DNA of 64,000 bases from Brachynemurus nebulosus (lineage: Eukaryota > Arthropoda > Insecta > Neuroptera > Myrmeleontidae), in contig JAPWDM010000035.1 of NCBI GenBank assembly GCA_035578155.1, forward strand, positions 1,471,501 through 1,535,500, written 5' to 3'. Shown here one piece after another: positions 23,513 to 35,217 of this stretch. Every line of letters begins with the position of its first letter. The first letter of the stretch is position 1. Made by a program: the position numbers and the translations under genes. The notes beneath the pieces were generated by a model. It was given only the letters and a program-made list of their open reading frames with translations. It did no database searches and had not been told where the DNA came from.

Positions 23513-23855
23513 CATAAATTCCGCCTAGAATATACGGTCGAGCTGATTTTTTAATGAGGTCCACCGGGATCTTGCAGATCCGAAAACGCCAGTAATAAGC
23601 TATCGAAAAGATGCTAAAAAATTTCTCACTGCTAGAGAACTAAATTATTTTAGATGGATACAACTATGCTGCACAAAATTCGTTCGGGTTCTTGGGTCCC
23701 CAAATATACCAAAACTAATTACCCAACCGATTTTAAAAATTCTTTTACTCTTAGAAAGCTAAACTATTTTAAATAGGTACAGGTCTTAGATGAGATCCGC
23801 CAGTGCCCAAGATTTGGAAATTCGCTATGTTATGCAGATGCTGCGACAGGGGTAT

Positions 23856-24709
23856 TATTTTCTTTACATAAACAAGTTGTCTTTTTGCAATTATCACCTA
23901 GTATTTTATATCCACTATTTAATGAACAATTATTGAATTAACAATATGAAATCATAAATTCCAGATCATTTATTTACTTATTTGTTTGGAATATGTATAG
24001 TAGCCGCACGCCATTAAATAGGTGTACGCTTCGCGCACGCACGCGACACGCGCCACACCAAAAACACCCCTTATGGCATTTTTAGCTAATTTTAAATATT
24101 GCAAATTTAGAAACTATTAAAATAAATAACTATTATATTAGAAAAAAATTATTAGTGTAATAACAAATCAAATACTAATGTTATTTTCGCCTTTCTAATA
24201 CATATTTAATTATTCTATAGAGCCGTAAATTTTCTGAAAATAGTTCGACTACAATGGATTATAATGCGAATAGTCGTAACTTCAAATTCTATATCTGGGT
24301 CTTTATGAATCGATTTAATTAATTTGATTGAGTACATTGAATATTCGTTTGTTTCCGGATCCACTTAATTCTAATGAGTAATTGACGTAATACACGTAAA
24401 TTAGGCATAATAAAATTCGAGGATATCGTGACAGTACCCCAACAAAAATTTGATTAAATAAGGAAGTGTTGTTTTTGAAAATAATCTCCGTATAAACTGA
24501 TTTTGCTTTAAGACAATAGCTGTTTATAAAAAAATATTTGTTAGAAAAGTTTGACATTTAAAACTTTTTTTTGTTGGTAAAATTTTTTCTCTTTAAGTGT
24601 TACTCAATTGAGAGTAAAATTAAAATTGACCTTGTTAATCAGTTTTTTCTTTTTTTAATGTTTTAATTAATTTTTAATTAAACAGTGAATTTTTTTTTCT
24701 TGTAATTAT
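23856..24709. other. No recognised gene between Helentron-like B and C
   Basis: A+T-rich except for a short CG-rich patch at 24003-24060 (GCGCACGCACGCGACACGCG). No frame or terminus seen. Confidence 0.4.
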
Positions 24710-24831
24710 TAGCGAATTTCGAAAACTCGAAATTCAGCTATTACAGTAGGTGTCATGACGCAATCTGAGTCCGGGACTATGGCAGAAATATGTTTTGAGG
24801 TCCCTAGAATACGAAAATGATATTCACTAAA

Positions 24832-24835
<4 letters not shown>

Positions 24836-24905
<70 letters not shown>
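24836..24905. repeat. (AT)n tract in Helentron-like C
   Basis: Uninterrupted AT run ending TTTATGTG; about twice as long as the matching tract in B. Confidence 0.95.
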
Positions 24906-24909
<4 letters not shown>

Positions 24910-25489
24910 GTGTTCCCGCGATAACTCTCGAACGAAACGTCTAACGCTTATGAAATTTTGTGTGCGGACTGGATTCTGAATTGGCTTGGCTAAGTTCGTT
25001 AGCCAGACACGTCGGATGCCCAGAAGTAGGTTTTCTGGCCATTTTTTATCATTCGATCCTATTATAAGACAGTTCGATTTTTACATCGTTGAAAAGGAAA
25101 AAAAAACTATGAAGAAAATGTTCTTATAATTTTCTTTCTATGTTAAGTAGTTTTCGAGAAAATCGTACTTTTCACTTTTGCCTTATTTTGCTCTCTTTGT
25201 CATTGTAATAAGTAATTTATATTTCTATCTTAGTTGCTTATAACATATACAAAAATTTCATTTTTTTACGTAAAACAAACGGTAGTTATTAAAAATCAAT
25301 GTATTATAAATACCATATCTCTGTCTCATTTTTTTAAATTAAAATTAACCAGATATTTTAAGCAATTTTTTTATTGAATTTTAAATGAACAAGATAATGA
25401 AGGTAATGTCATGATATATTATTAAATATTATAGAAAGATAACATAATAATAAATTTTAAAATATGCCAGGAAAAAGATTTTAAAGAAC

Positions 25490-26350
25490 TAGATCGATTT
25501 TGAAAATTTTTTCACTGTCAAAGATCTAAGCTATTTTAGATATTTTAGACAGATATAGATTACATAATGTAAGGTCCGCCAGGGTCTATGGGACCCAAAA
25601 GTGTGAAAAATAAACTAACCGACCGATTTTGAAAATTTTTTCACTGTTAGAGAGCTAAACTATTTTAGAAAGATATAGATTACCTTATGCAAGGTCCGGT
25701 AAGGTCCATTGGATCTAGAAGTGTCAAAAATAAAATAAGCGACTGATTTTGAAAATTTTTTCACTCTTACAGAGATAAACTATTTTAGATGGATTTAGGT
25801 TATATGTCAAAGAGCTAAGCTATTTTAGATAGATATAGAATACGTAATGCAAGGTCCGCCAAGGTCCATGGGACCCAAAAATGTCAACAATAAACTAACC
25901 GACCGATTTTGAAAATTTTTTCACTGTTAGAGAGCTAAACTATTTTAGATAGATATAGATTACCTTATGTAAGGTCCGCTAGGGTCCATTGGATCTAAAA
26001 GTGTCAAAAATACAATAACCGACTGATTTTGAAAATTTTTTCACTCTTACAGAGGTAAACTATTTTAGATGGATTTAGGTTATACGTTGTATGAGGTCGG
26101 TCAGAGTCCTGGGATCTTTTAAGCGCCAAGAATAAACTAACCGACCGATTTTGAAAATTTTTTCGCTGTTAGAGAGCTAAACTATTTTAGATAGTTATAG
26201 ATTACGTTATGTAAGGTCCGTCAAAGTCCATGGGACCCAGAAGTGTCAAAAATAAAATAACTGACCGATTTTGAAAGTTTTTTCACTATTGCAGAGGTAA
26301 ACTATTTTAGATAAGTACAGTATGTTATCTGAGATCCACAACTGTCCTGC
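25490..26350 (+). repeat. 120-bp minisatellite array in Helentron-like C
   Basis: About seven units related to those of B (GACCGATTTTGAAAATTTTT, AGAGCTAAACTATTTTAGAT, AAGGTCCGCCAGGGTC). Better and worse matching units alternate, suggesting part of the array expanded as a ~240-bp dimer. Confidence 0.85.
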
Positions 26351-26806
26351 GGATGCAAATGCGGCATAGAAAACTACACAACGGGTTTTAAAAATAGTTT
26401 TACTGTTAGAAAGATAAAATATCCTATATTATATAAGATAGAAATAAGCTACCGAACCGATTCTCAATATTTTCTCATTGCTAGAGAATTAACTTATTTT
26501 AGGTGGATAGCACTATGCTGTACAAAGTCCGTTCGGGGTCTTGGGTCCCAAATGTACCAAAAATAAATTACCCAGCCGATTTTGAAAATTCTTTTACTCT
26601 TAGAAAGCTAAACTAGTTTAGATGGGTATATGCGCCAAGCACCTTATGCGAAAAAGCGCCAAAAATTAACTACTCAACTGATTTTGAAAATCTTTTCACT
26701 CTTAGAAAGCTGAATTATTTTAAATGGATACAGGTCTTAGATGAGATCCACCAGTGCCCAATATTTCGAAATTCGCTATGTTATGCAGATGCTGCGACAG
26801 GGGTAT

Positions 26807-27631
26807 TTTTAAGCTTTATCCGGTGCCCAGACACACTGTCTATAAATAATATAAACGCTCGGAATTTCATGTGGGCGAGTCGGTACTATATAGGCTATAA
26901 AGTATACATGACTTCGTACAGTAAAGTTTTCAAAAGAGTCAGCCGCACGTCTAGCACACTGTGCTAGTATAGTATGCTAGTTATGTCACACCTACATGTT
27001 CAAATACAAAAAAAAACAAACAAATTGTTTAGAGAAAAGTTGTCATCCGACTGTACTAATAATTTTTACCTTAGGTCAACCTTTACCTTCAACTTTCAAG
27101 GTCATTTGAAAGTTGAAGTAATTTGTGAAATAAGAATCCCTATTTCTAACGCCGGATTCGGAAAGAGGGGAAAAATTTACGCCCGAAGTCATAGTTTATA
27201 ATTTGTTGGAGTGCCCTTAGAAGGTCAAATCAGGGTCGCTGAATATGAATTAATGCAGTTGTAATTTTTAAGATTACTTTCATTTAGAATCATATTGTGA
27301 TTTTATTTAAAACAGCGCAGCGTTAATAATTTTTTAAATCCGAACGTTAGGTTTACGTAATTTTGTTTTGCAACACTGAGTGTTTATTTATGTATATTAG
27401 TTATTTTATTGCCTTTTTATTGCTTTAGTAACACAAGACTTACTTACTATACGAAGAATTTGGCCTACATTTTACTTGACTATATTATGTATTATTAACA
27501 CGGTTAAGTTCAAGTTCATGATATGAGTTACTTATTCACTGTTGCTATTACATTGTTATGTAATTACTTTTACATATTCAGAGTATGGAATTAGGCTAGT
27601 TAATTTATTTAAAAAAAAGCTAGTTGGCGGA
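26807..27631. other. No recognised gene
   Basis: Contains TTCAACTTTCAAGGTCATTT near 27090 and a lone CAGGGTCGCTGAATATGAAT at 27231 that resembles the inner TIR of the next element, but no complete element or credible gene. Confidence 0.4.
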
Positions 27632-27989
27632 AAGTTTAGTCACAGTCCTAATAATCTTTATTCTTTATGTTTACTGGGTCACTGAACACGAATTTGAGGT
27701 TTGCAGACAGATATTTTGCCCGGAACATTAGTTATTTTGCGAAAAAAGTCAAATTTTTGTTAACTTTTTAGGTTTTTGACCTTAATCTTGGTAAATATAC
27801 ATTTTTTCGAAAAAACTGTTCCTTACAAAATTAAAGTAGACAAAATTCCCTACCAATATTGTACATAAAAATTCTTTCTACGACCAGCCGTTACGCCGGT
27901 AGAGCGCACTAAAGAACGGCCAGCAAACTTCAAATTCAGCGACCCAGAAAACATAAAGAATGAATATTATTAGGACTGTGACTAAACTT
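27632..27989. mobile_element. MITE with ~65-bp terminal inverted repeats
   Basis: The left arm AAGTTTAGTCACAGTCCTAA, then TTCTTTATGTTTACTGGGTC is mirrored at the right end (GACCCAGAAAACATAAAGAA, then TTAGGACTGTGACTAAACTT). Length about 358 bp. I found no clear target duplication, so the superfamily is open. Confidence 0.75.
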
Positions 27990-28028
27990 GCCCTTAACAT
28001 TCTTAATATGCTTAGACTATATAGTATG

Positions 28029-28030
<2 letters not shown>

Positions 28031-28097
<67 letters not shown>
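28031..28097. repeat. (AT)n microsatellite
   Basis: Uninterrupted AT run with no recognised element on either side. Confidence 0.95.
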
Positions 28098-28102
<5 letters not shown>

Positions 28103-29924
28103 TTTCTCTTTTCAAACATAATATTAAACAAAGTAAGTGTATTGGCTGGGTGCGTGATGCCAACGACATCTATAATATACATTTTTTCATGCTATTAAAT
28201 AATGGTAACCGTGGAAATAAATTTAAAATATTTTCAAAAAAACCGTTAAATCTGAATACAAATATTTGTTCTTTACAATTATTTTTTTTTTATAAATAAA
28301 TTTGAACAACTTGAGGTATAAAATACTGAATGAAGTATAATAGTTGTATTAATAAAGTAATTAAACAATGTTCGACGTTAATATGGATATAATTATCAAG
28401 ACAGTATTTCCTTCCAACCCCGGACTATGCAGAGGAAAAAGTTGCTGGTGATAGTGAAGCACGTTAGGGAAATTCGAAAATTAAGAAATGCTGGCATAAG
28501 TCATTTAGTTGAATTTACAGTCATACATAAAGCAAACATCAATAATTTCTTATGAAACATCATTGCATGTGAGTTTAAAATACTTCAAATATTTTTAATT
28601 CTGTATTTATGGATTGACGTGTAGACGTTAATACGTTGACAGATAAATAAGGAACGACATATTAGTGGCAATTGAGTTTATAATCAAAGCGGATCAATGT
28701 ATTATATTTTTATTTAATATTTTTTATTACACTATAAACACATATGAGGATGTATTATTGCCTATTTTCTCCACTACTCACGCTGCAATCGATTTAATTA
28801 TCCCCACCATATACTACGCACCCTTCCAATAGTAGTAAGTTGTCAACTTGTCACCAACTACAAGTCAAAAATTTGAATTTATTCACTTATTCAATTATAG
28901 TTATAATTCGTAAACTTACAAGGAATATTCTATAATCAAGTCGTTAGGTGCATGTTTTACTTGCGCAAATAGTGCTCTGTACTATCTGTTGTTATTACGG
29001 ATTTAAGGTAATTAGGCGTGTAATATGTACCTAAATGATATTTTAAATCTAGGTATGCATAAATCGAATGTCAAAGATATCTGTCAAAGTGAACAAAGAA
29101 CAAAATTAAGGGGTAAGTCGTCTATAAGACAAAAATCAATATTTCAACAATAGTTCGTTGGTGACCCTATCAAGACTGTAATAGTATTGTTAAAACTGTA
29201 GACCAGTTTCGTTTATTAAACTGCACGAAGTTCACAAATATGAAAATATTATCTAAAATTTAAAAAAAAAGCTGTTAGAAGATAAAGTGCAGATTATAAA
29301 AGTTATTTTAATTCAATCCGATAAAGAGAAAATTGAAAAGCTGCAAAAAAGTCTACTCACATTCGAACATAAAGTTTATATTAGAATATTGTTTTGTCAT
29401 AAATCAAATTTGGGAAATGGAAATAAACTTTTTTTCTTAAAAGGAATTTTTGATACCTACGTACTCACTCCTATACACAATTCTTTTTTCATTTCATTAC
29501 TATTTATAAAATATTCAAATCTCATTATCGGTAGAACAGCCTTTATAGAAGATTTCCACGTCACCGAAATGAGAAAAAACATTTTTCTGGAGTCAAGAAT
29601 TATAAATTCAGCCCTATAAATCTTTAAGGTTCGTTCCATCTTCAGTATTAATTATTACCAGATAACATATTTTAATATTGCTCATGTTGTTCATTAGCAT
29701 CAATATATAATACCAACGCATGTAGAGTGTAGGTATTAGAGAATGATGTTTTATTTACAGAGAATGTAAGTTTATCTTATTAATCAAACAAAAGATGGGA
29801 TTCAAAATCATATTGTGTGGGAATATGTCAGCTTTTCGTTTATTGTGTAGGTTGGTGATATTTGAAAATCATGAAATGGTCGAAAAATGAATAGGTAAAT
29901 GATGTTAAATAAATATTTACAATA
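28098..29924. other. No recognised gene
   Basis: The largest frame (29287-29619, starting at a GTG, about 110 codons) has no motif, no relative in the window and ordinary A+T-driven composition. I do not call it a gene. Confidence 0.4.
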
Positions 29925-29999
29925 CAGCCATTCTTTTGAAACGGACATGACATTTTTACGCACTTTACACGCCTTCTCATAAGAAGAAAAAGTAGAAGT
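29925..29999 (-). other. Exon-like repeat, minus-strand copy
   Basis: On the minus strand this reads YEKACKVRKNVMSVSKEWL. It is preceded by a pyrimidine-rich stretch (CTACTTTTTCTTCTTATGAG) that could be a 3' splice site. An inverted copy at 32821-32897 reads YEKACKVRENVMSVTKEWL. The visible differences include synonymous changes (GCG/GCC, GTT/GTA). I do not recognise the peptide. It may be a duplicated exon, a transposon exon, or the ends of a 3-kb inverted-repeat element. Confidence 0.35.
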
Positions 30000-30209
30000 T
30001 AAACAATATTTGTGGAGTTTATTTTCAGAAAGCAATTTCTACCAAAATGTAATTTTCGAGTAAAATGAGATTTTCTATACCGAACACCAGCAAAATTTTT
30101 ACGGATTTTTTACCAGTGAATAACAAAGTTGGGATGCTACAGAGAAGAACCTTAGTATAAAAATCTAATACAAATTAATCCCCTTAAAAATGTATCCTCA
30201 AGAAAAAGA

Positions 30210-31145
30210 AAATTCATTTTGAAAATAAAACTTTATGATATTTCATTTTGAAAATAAAATTACAAAAAAGTAATAAATTCATTGCCTAAAATGAAAATAA
30301 AAACGAATAAGATTCCATATTTTTCCCACGCAATTAGTATTACGTTAAATTTTAGCCCCACAGTCTTCTCCAATGCAGTCACATTTTGCCGCTTTTTTTT
30401 CATCTTCAACTTGATTTTCGTATTTCTTTTCTTTTTTTTTTGTTATGGCTTTCTAATTAAATTTTAAAAACTTTTTCTACTTTCATGTAAATAAAGTCAT
30501 CTTACTTTCTTTGAAAATGGTCTTTAGCTTGAAACAATTGTCACAAAAAATAAACGTGATTTTTTTTTCTAAGTAAAATATTTATTTTATAAAAATATGG
30601 AATAGCATAAAGTAATTTAGACTTATCTATTTTTTTCTTTCCCTTCGGCTAGTAGTACTTGCTTTTTTTGCTTCAAGTATTTTTTTCAGGCACTATAATG
30701 GTAGTAAAACGCTACTCATATTATTCATGATGCTATTGTGACCGTGCAACAAAAAATGAGTTAAAAGGTTTAAAGCGTAAGGTTTAAAAGGTTTCTGTTA
30801 GGTTTTCCGTTCCAGTTTTATTTTGTTCTTTACTAAGCTAAATCTAATTCAAATAGTACCTTTATGCACGTTAAAAATTTCAAAATAACGGTCATTATTT
30901 AATTCAAGAAATTAAAGATATTTCAGTTTGAAAATAAAATTTCAGAAATTGCGTTTTGAAAACAAATTTTTATTCAGATATTTCTTTTTGAAAATAAACT
31001 TAAAATTTTATGCCTTTTCTAGGTACTTTGTAGTCAGTTTTGGAAAAAGATTTCCATTTAGAATAATGGCTTTCTAAATAAAGTTTACAATTCTATATTA
31101 ATCTCAAAATCAGTTTTTTCTTAGAAATTGTCTTTTGAAAATAAA
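30210..31145. repeat. Scattered TTTTGAAAATAAA motif
   Basis: The phrase TTTTGAAAATAAAA or a close variant occurs near 30218, 30245, 30928, 30957, 30980 and 31130. It looks like a very decayed tandem repeat or part of one element; no ends are visible. No gene in the stretch. Confidence 0.45.
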
Positions 31146-31158
31146 CTCCACATTTGTA

Positions 31159-31305
31159 CTGGATATAAAATACATAACGTTATTAGGTTTAATGCTAGAG
31201 ATGTGTTACGGACGTGACAAAAAACTGCTTTTTGTCACGCCCGTAACACAAACTTTATTGGCTCTGGCATTAAAACTAATAATGTTATGTATTTTATATT
31301 TAGGA
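31159..31305. mobile_element. 147-bp hairpin MITE
   Basis: Left arm ATATAAAATACATAACGTTA, AATGCTAGAG, GTGTTACGGACGTGAC; right arm the complements in reverse (GTCACGCCCGTAACAC, GGCATT, TAATGTTATGTATTTTATAT). The loop is a short CTTTTTG-type turn near 31228. The 111-codon frame crossing it (31135-31470) also runs into the next element and is chance. Confidence 0.75.
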
Positions 31306-31345
31306 CAAATATTGTGTACACCTCAGAGTACAGAGGTAATGCAAC

Positions 31346-32411
31346 TAGGGATTGTAAATTTACCGATTTTTTCTTTTACCGGTAATTCGGTAAATTTTTT
31401 TAGCAAAACCGGTTTACCGGTAATTTACCAGAATTTTTTAAAGCACGTAAAATATAAGAATAAATATTAGAAAAAAAATAAATAAAAACGTAAAATTATT
31501 TTATTTAGGTCATTATATACAGCAGTGTTTTTTATTTTAAGCTTTTTAACGGGGTCTCAGTTACTTTAAAAATAAAACCACTCTAGTTCAATATGTAATA
31601 TTTAATAAAGAGAAGTTTAATTAAAGGTTACATTAATGTGATGGTTTCATGCTTTCGCTTGAAAATGTTTCAAAACAAATAACTGCGGCATATTTTCAAT
31701 AACAGTAAATCCGAATAGTACAAATATGCCTGATTCAAGTCCTCAGTTACATATTTAATCGATATCTAACTGAAAATAATTAATAATGATAAACGGATTC
31801 CATATTTATATGACATAAAAAAAAAAAAGTTAGAAATAGCGGAGGGTAGGGGGTTGCGAAATATTTTTTCATACTAGAGGGGTCGGACCATGAAAAAGGT
31901 TGAAAAACACTGATATACAGTACAGAAAATAAGATAAAAATTATGTAAAAGAAATTGCATCTGTTTGATTTTACGACTTACATAATTTTATTTGTTAAAT
32001 AATCATAAAATATGAATCGATTATAAGTATATATTTTTTTTTAATACCTACCTGTAATAAAAATTTACTTACCGCTTCTTACAATGTAATCATTTAACGT
32101 AATGTTTAATTATTTTGGAAAAAGTACAGCTGATTTAAATAATATGTAAGTAAATTTTAAAACTGACCATTGCATTATGCGATTTTATTGTACCATAGAA
32201 TAGTTTATTATGGATACACAGAAAGGGGTAATTTGATTGTGCAGATTTACGTTCAATAAACTTGATCATTCTTCTATGGAATAAAATGAACTTATAAAAA
32301 TTTTCAATTATTTTTAATTTATCGAATTACCGGTAAAAAAACAGCGATTTACCGATAAAAATTTTAAGATATTTTTAGTAATTTACCGGTAAATCGGTAT
32401 TACAATCTCTA
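31346..32411. mobile_element. hAT-like element, perfect 8-bp TSD
   Basis: The ends TAGGGATTGTAA and TTACAATCTCTA are inverted repeats that continue inward with ACCGGTAAA-type phrases in both orientations. The 8-bp repeat AATGCAAC flanks it at 31338-31345 and 32412-32419. Length 1066 bp. No hAT transposase domain recognised; the interior is A+T-rich. Confidence 0.88.
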
Positions 32412-32820
32412 AATGCAACTCTCTATCGTGTAATCTGCAGTGTGCACTTCTGTGCATGTTAGGCTACTTAGTAGTCACTCTCTCCGTAGCAGTGGATGAG
32501 TGTAGATCAATCACAAGCTAATTGATTTGATTGTTGTTGACATTGTAGAACCCCAACACGGAGCCATGTATGATACACATACATGCGTTGTGGTATCATA
32601 CATATGTATTCGAGGCACAGCCAGCACCACGTCTGATCACTCACACAAAAACAGTGTACCGCACAAATACAAAGTAAACCCAGTGCACGTATATAACATA
32701 TTTTCTATCCCTTACTGGTTACACTGGTTTCAGCAGTATAGAGATAGATATGTTGTCTCTGTACTCTGGGGTGTACACATTTGTTTATCTCCTTAGTATT
32801 GAAAATTTATAAGAAAAAAA

Positions 32821-32897
32821 TAACTTTTATTTTTTTCTTTTATGAGAAGGCCTGTAAAGTGCGTGAAAATGTCATGTCCGTAACAAAAGAATGGCTG
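32821..32897 (+). other. Exon-like repeat, plus-strand copy
   Basis: Inverted relative of 29925-29999, reading YEKACKVRENVMSVTKEWL after a pyrimidine tract (TTATTTTTTTCTTTTATGAG). The similarity covers about 77 bp including the pyrimidine tract and stops within the next 30 bp, where the Mutator-like element begins. Function unknown. Confidence 0.35.
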
Positions 32898-32925
32898 AAT
32901 GTGTTTATTCAAATGTGTTTCAAAT

Positions 32926-34052
32926 ACCGGAAAGAAGTTAGCGCCGAAAGTTGAAAAATCTTTTGTTTTTTATCTGGTTAAATTGCTCCTGAATTGCTCC
33001 TTTGAAATCAGTAATTGCTCCACCTGAAACTTAATTATTTAATTATTTATAAAGGAAAAAATTTTTTTTCGTTATTTTAGTTATCTCCCAGAATAATACT
33101 TTTTTATATAATTTCTTTACGTCAATAAATTGCTCCCAATTTGCTCTGTTTAATTTTAAAGCTAAACATTAATTTTTTTAAATAATTAATAAAATAATTT
33201 TTTTTTTATGATGTTATTTAACTGTCAAGATTCAGTTATCCTTAAATATATGCAAACGATTTAAAGAGTATGTTGGATTGCCTATATGTTTTAATAAGAG
33301 ATAACCTAATTCTAAATATTTTTTATTTTAATATATTTTAATTATCTAATATTTCGAAAAATTAATATTTAACTTTTAAGTTAGATGGAGCAAATTTGGA
33401 GCAATTTTTTGATATAAAGTAATTATATAAAAATGCATTATTTGACAAGATTTTGATAATAGAAATAGTCAAACAAAATAGTACATTATGCAATAAGTGC
33501 GGCAAATTATCGATTGCCCACGAGAGCGAAGTTGAGCGCACGATCGTAATGAGTGCACTCATTCGATCGAGTGGGCAATCGACAATCCTGCGCGAGTTGC
33601 ATATACTATTTTTTATTACGAGTTTCACATACTTTTTTTTTATTATTACTATTTTTATTCTTTTTTAAAATAATATTTTTGAGTTTTGACTTTTTGTTTT
33701 TTTTTTTTAATTAAATATTGTTTAAATTATTTTGTTGGTGGTTTCTATAGAAATTATGCGTGTTTTGATTAAATTTTGCGTGTTTTATTGTCAATTTGCG
33801 TGTGGAAAGTATACTTTCCGCACGCAAAAAAGTATATGGGAAGAGTGCAGTGGGCAAACAGATATTTTGCGTACAAAAATGTGTGCGCCAAATTAGTACT
33901 TTTCCCGCATACGTAGTAAAAAAATTTTTTTGTTTAAATAATTAAGTTTGAGGTGAAGCAATTACTGATTTCAAATGATCAATTAAGGAACAATTTTAGC
34001 CCTATAATAAACAAATAGATTTTACAACTTTCGGCGCCAACTTCTTTCCGGT
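32926..34052. mobile_element. Mutator-like (MULE) non-autonomous element
   Basis: TIRs of about 110 bp: left ACCGGAAAGAAGTTAGCGCC, GAAAGTTG, then GAAATCAGTAATTGCT; right the complements ending GGCGCCAACTTCTTTCCGGT. The flanks GTTTCAAAT (32917-32925) and GTTTCAGAT (34053-34061) match at 8 of 9 bases. A 9-bp duplication and long TIRs point to the Mutator superfamily; hAT with 8 bp is the alternative. ATTGCTCC recurs in the left half. No transposase; a MITE is nested at 33470-33935. Confidence 0.7.
33470..33935 (+). mobile_element. Nested multi-hairpin MITE, copy 1
   Basis: Shares its whole length with 55375-55872 in opposite orientation. It has three palindromes: ATCGATTGCCCAC...GTGGGCAATCGACAAT around a variable centre, TTGCGTGTGGAAAG/CTTTCCGCACGCAA at 33796-33827, and repeats of GCGTGTTTTRATT. 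The second copy lacks the flanking MULE arms, showing this is a separate unit. Short frames reading KCGKLSIAHESEVERT come from the first palindrome and are not credited. Confidence 0.7.
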
Positions 34053-34243
34053 GTTTCAGATCTATGTGGAATTTTTAAATTGTAGGTAACTTTTATAGTT
34101 AGAAAGCTAGACACAATTTTCTTATATGATCTGTTCCTTCTTTTAATGATCGATATATAAGCCCTTATAAATCAAAAAATTGAAATCGTAAGTTCAGTAG
34201 TAGTTGTAGCTTAATAGCGCTAATTCAATTAAAATACATGATA

Positions 34244-34775
34244 GTCCAAGAGCCCGCCATATACAAATGCTATGTATAAGATAAATGAACGACTTTTTGT
34301 GCGTGAGTAGTACTATTACAGACTCAAAAGGATCCACCGTTTATTTAAGCTAATTTTTCCCGCGTTACAGATATAATGTCATTTCTAGTTATGATTTTTA
34401 ATGTTTACTGAAATCATGGATGAAATTTACGTCAAAATGCAGATTTTAACGCATATAATGAGTTTATAGTGGGATGTCAGACTTAATTAATCTATAACCA
34501 AACGTGATATTTAATCAAGAATGCCATGGAGCTGCGCGTTAATTAAGCCTGGCACATCACTATAAACTCATTGTATACACTGAAACCTACATTTTGAGAC
34601 CCACATCCATGCTATTTCTTTAATTAAGTAAAAATTAAAAATTGTAACGAGATATGACGTCACATTTTGTAATGCGGGCAAAATTGGCTTAAGTAAAGGT
34701 GGTTTCTTTTAGGTCTCTAATAGTACTACTTACGCACAAAAAGCATAGCATTTTGCATATCGTGGGCTCTTGGGC
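34244..34775. mobile_element. TA-target MITE with ~150-bp TIRs
   Basis: The left end GTCCAAGAGCCC follows TA (34242-34243); the right end GGGCTCTTGGGC precedes TA (34776-34777). The arms continue with GCTATG, CTTTTTGTGCGT, AGTAGTACTATTA and ATTTTTCCCGC/GCGGGCAAAAT. The centre holds a second pair around ATGAGTTTATAGTG/CACTATAAACTCAT. Length 532 bp, no coding. Confidence 0.8.
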
Positions 34776-35133
34776 TACTGAAGATTTTGATCAAAAATCA
34801 GTTCGGAATAACTTTTTTATTGTATCGGATGTGCATCGTATCCGATCCGGATGCAATACTCGAATTTTTGTCCGGTTTATGGAAGGTCCAGTATAAATTA
34901 ATCTGGATCTGATATTTACGATTATATGTTGTCCTAGAATTTTTTTTAGGGATAGGGAGTTTGAACTAGAAATGTTACAAATTTAAAATCCGACTCCGGT
35001 TTTGATACTTTCGAAACGGAGGTTCATTGGCACTTACAGATTTACCCAATATAATGACAGGACATAACCTAAGATATGTGCCATCAGCAACGTGAAAAAG
35101 GCAAGCCACAACTTTTTGCTGTTTTTTTTTTTT

Positions 35134-35138
<5 letters not shown>

Positions 35139-35215
<77 letters not shown>
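35139..35215. repeat. (AT)n tract, left flank of a TA-target element
   Basis: Uninterrupted AT run ending at the TA that precedes CAAGGTGGTCCAG. Confidence 0.95.

Positions 35216-35217
<2 letters not shown>

Larger units (their letters stand above)
21116..23855 (+). mobile_element. Helentron-like element B, 2.7 kb
   Basis: The 5' end TTAGCGAATTTCCAAAACTG continues into GGAAATTCAGC, making a terminal hairpin. Next come the block GACCTAAGCCCGGGACCATA, a short AT tract and CCAGACACGTCGGATGCCC. Then about ten 120-bp units run from 22200 to 23420, followed by a second AT tract and the 3' end GGAAATTCGCT, GCAGATGCTGC hairpin, GACAGGGGTAT. The 11-bp subterminal inverted repeat is exact. No protein-coding remnant is present, so it must have been mobilised in trans. 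The assignment is by architecture. Confidence 0.7.
24710..26806 (+). mobile_element. Helentron-like element C, 2.1 kb
   Basis: Same order as B: 5' TTAGCGAATTTCGAAAACTC with GAAATTCAGC, a long AT tract, CCAGACACGTCGGATGCCC, 120-bp units (25490-26350), decayed units, then GAAATTCGCT, GCAGATGCTGC, GACAGGGGTAT. The block 24925-25160 is nearly identical to 21285-21520 of B, so the two copies are closely related. They lie in the same orientation less than 1 kb apart. No coding sequence. Confidence 0.7.

Noticed and set aside
29287..29619. 110-codon frame
   Set aside because: Starts at GTG, no motif, no relative, no splice or promoter context; length is within chance for this amount of sequence.
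31135..31470. 111-codon frame
   Set aside because: It runs through a hairpin MITE and into the end of a hAT-like element, so it is a composite of unrelated pieces.
33453..33668. Cys-containing peptide (CNKCGKLSIAHESE) resembling a zinc knuckle
   Set aside because: It comes from a palindrome of a MITE, also read in several frames at 55664-55951, with no conserved protein.
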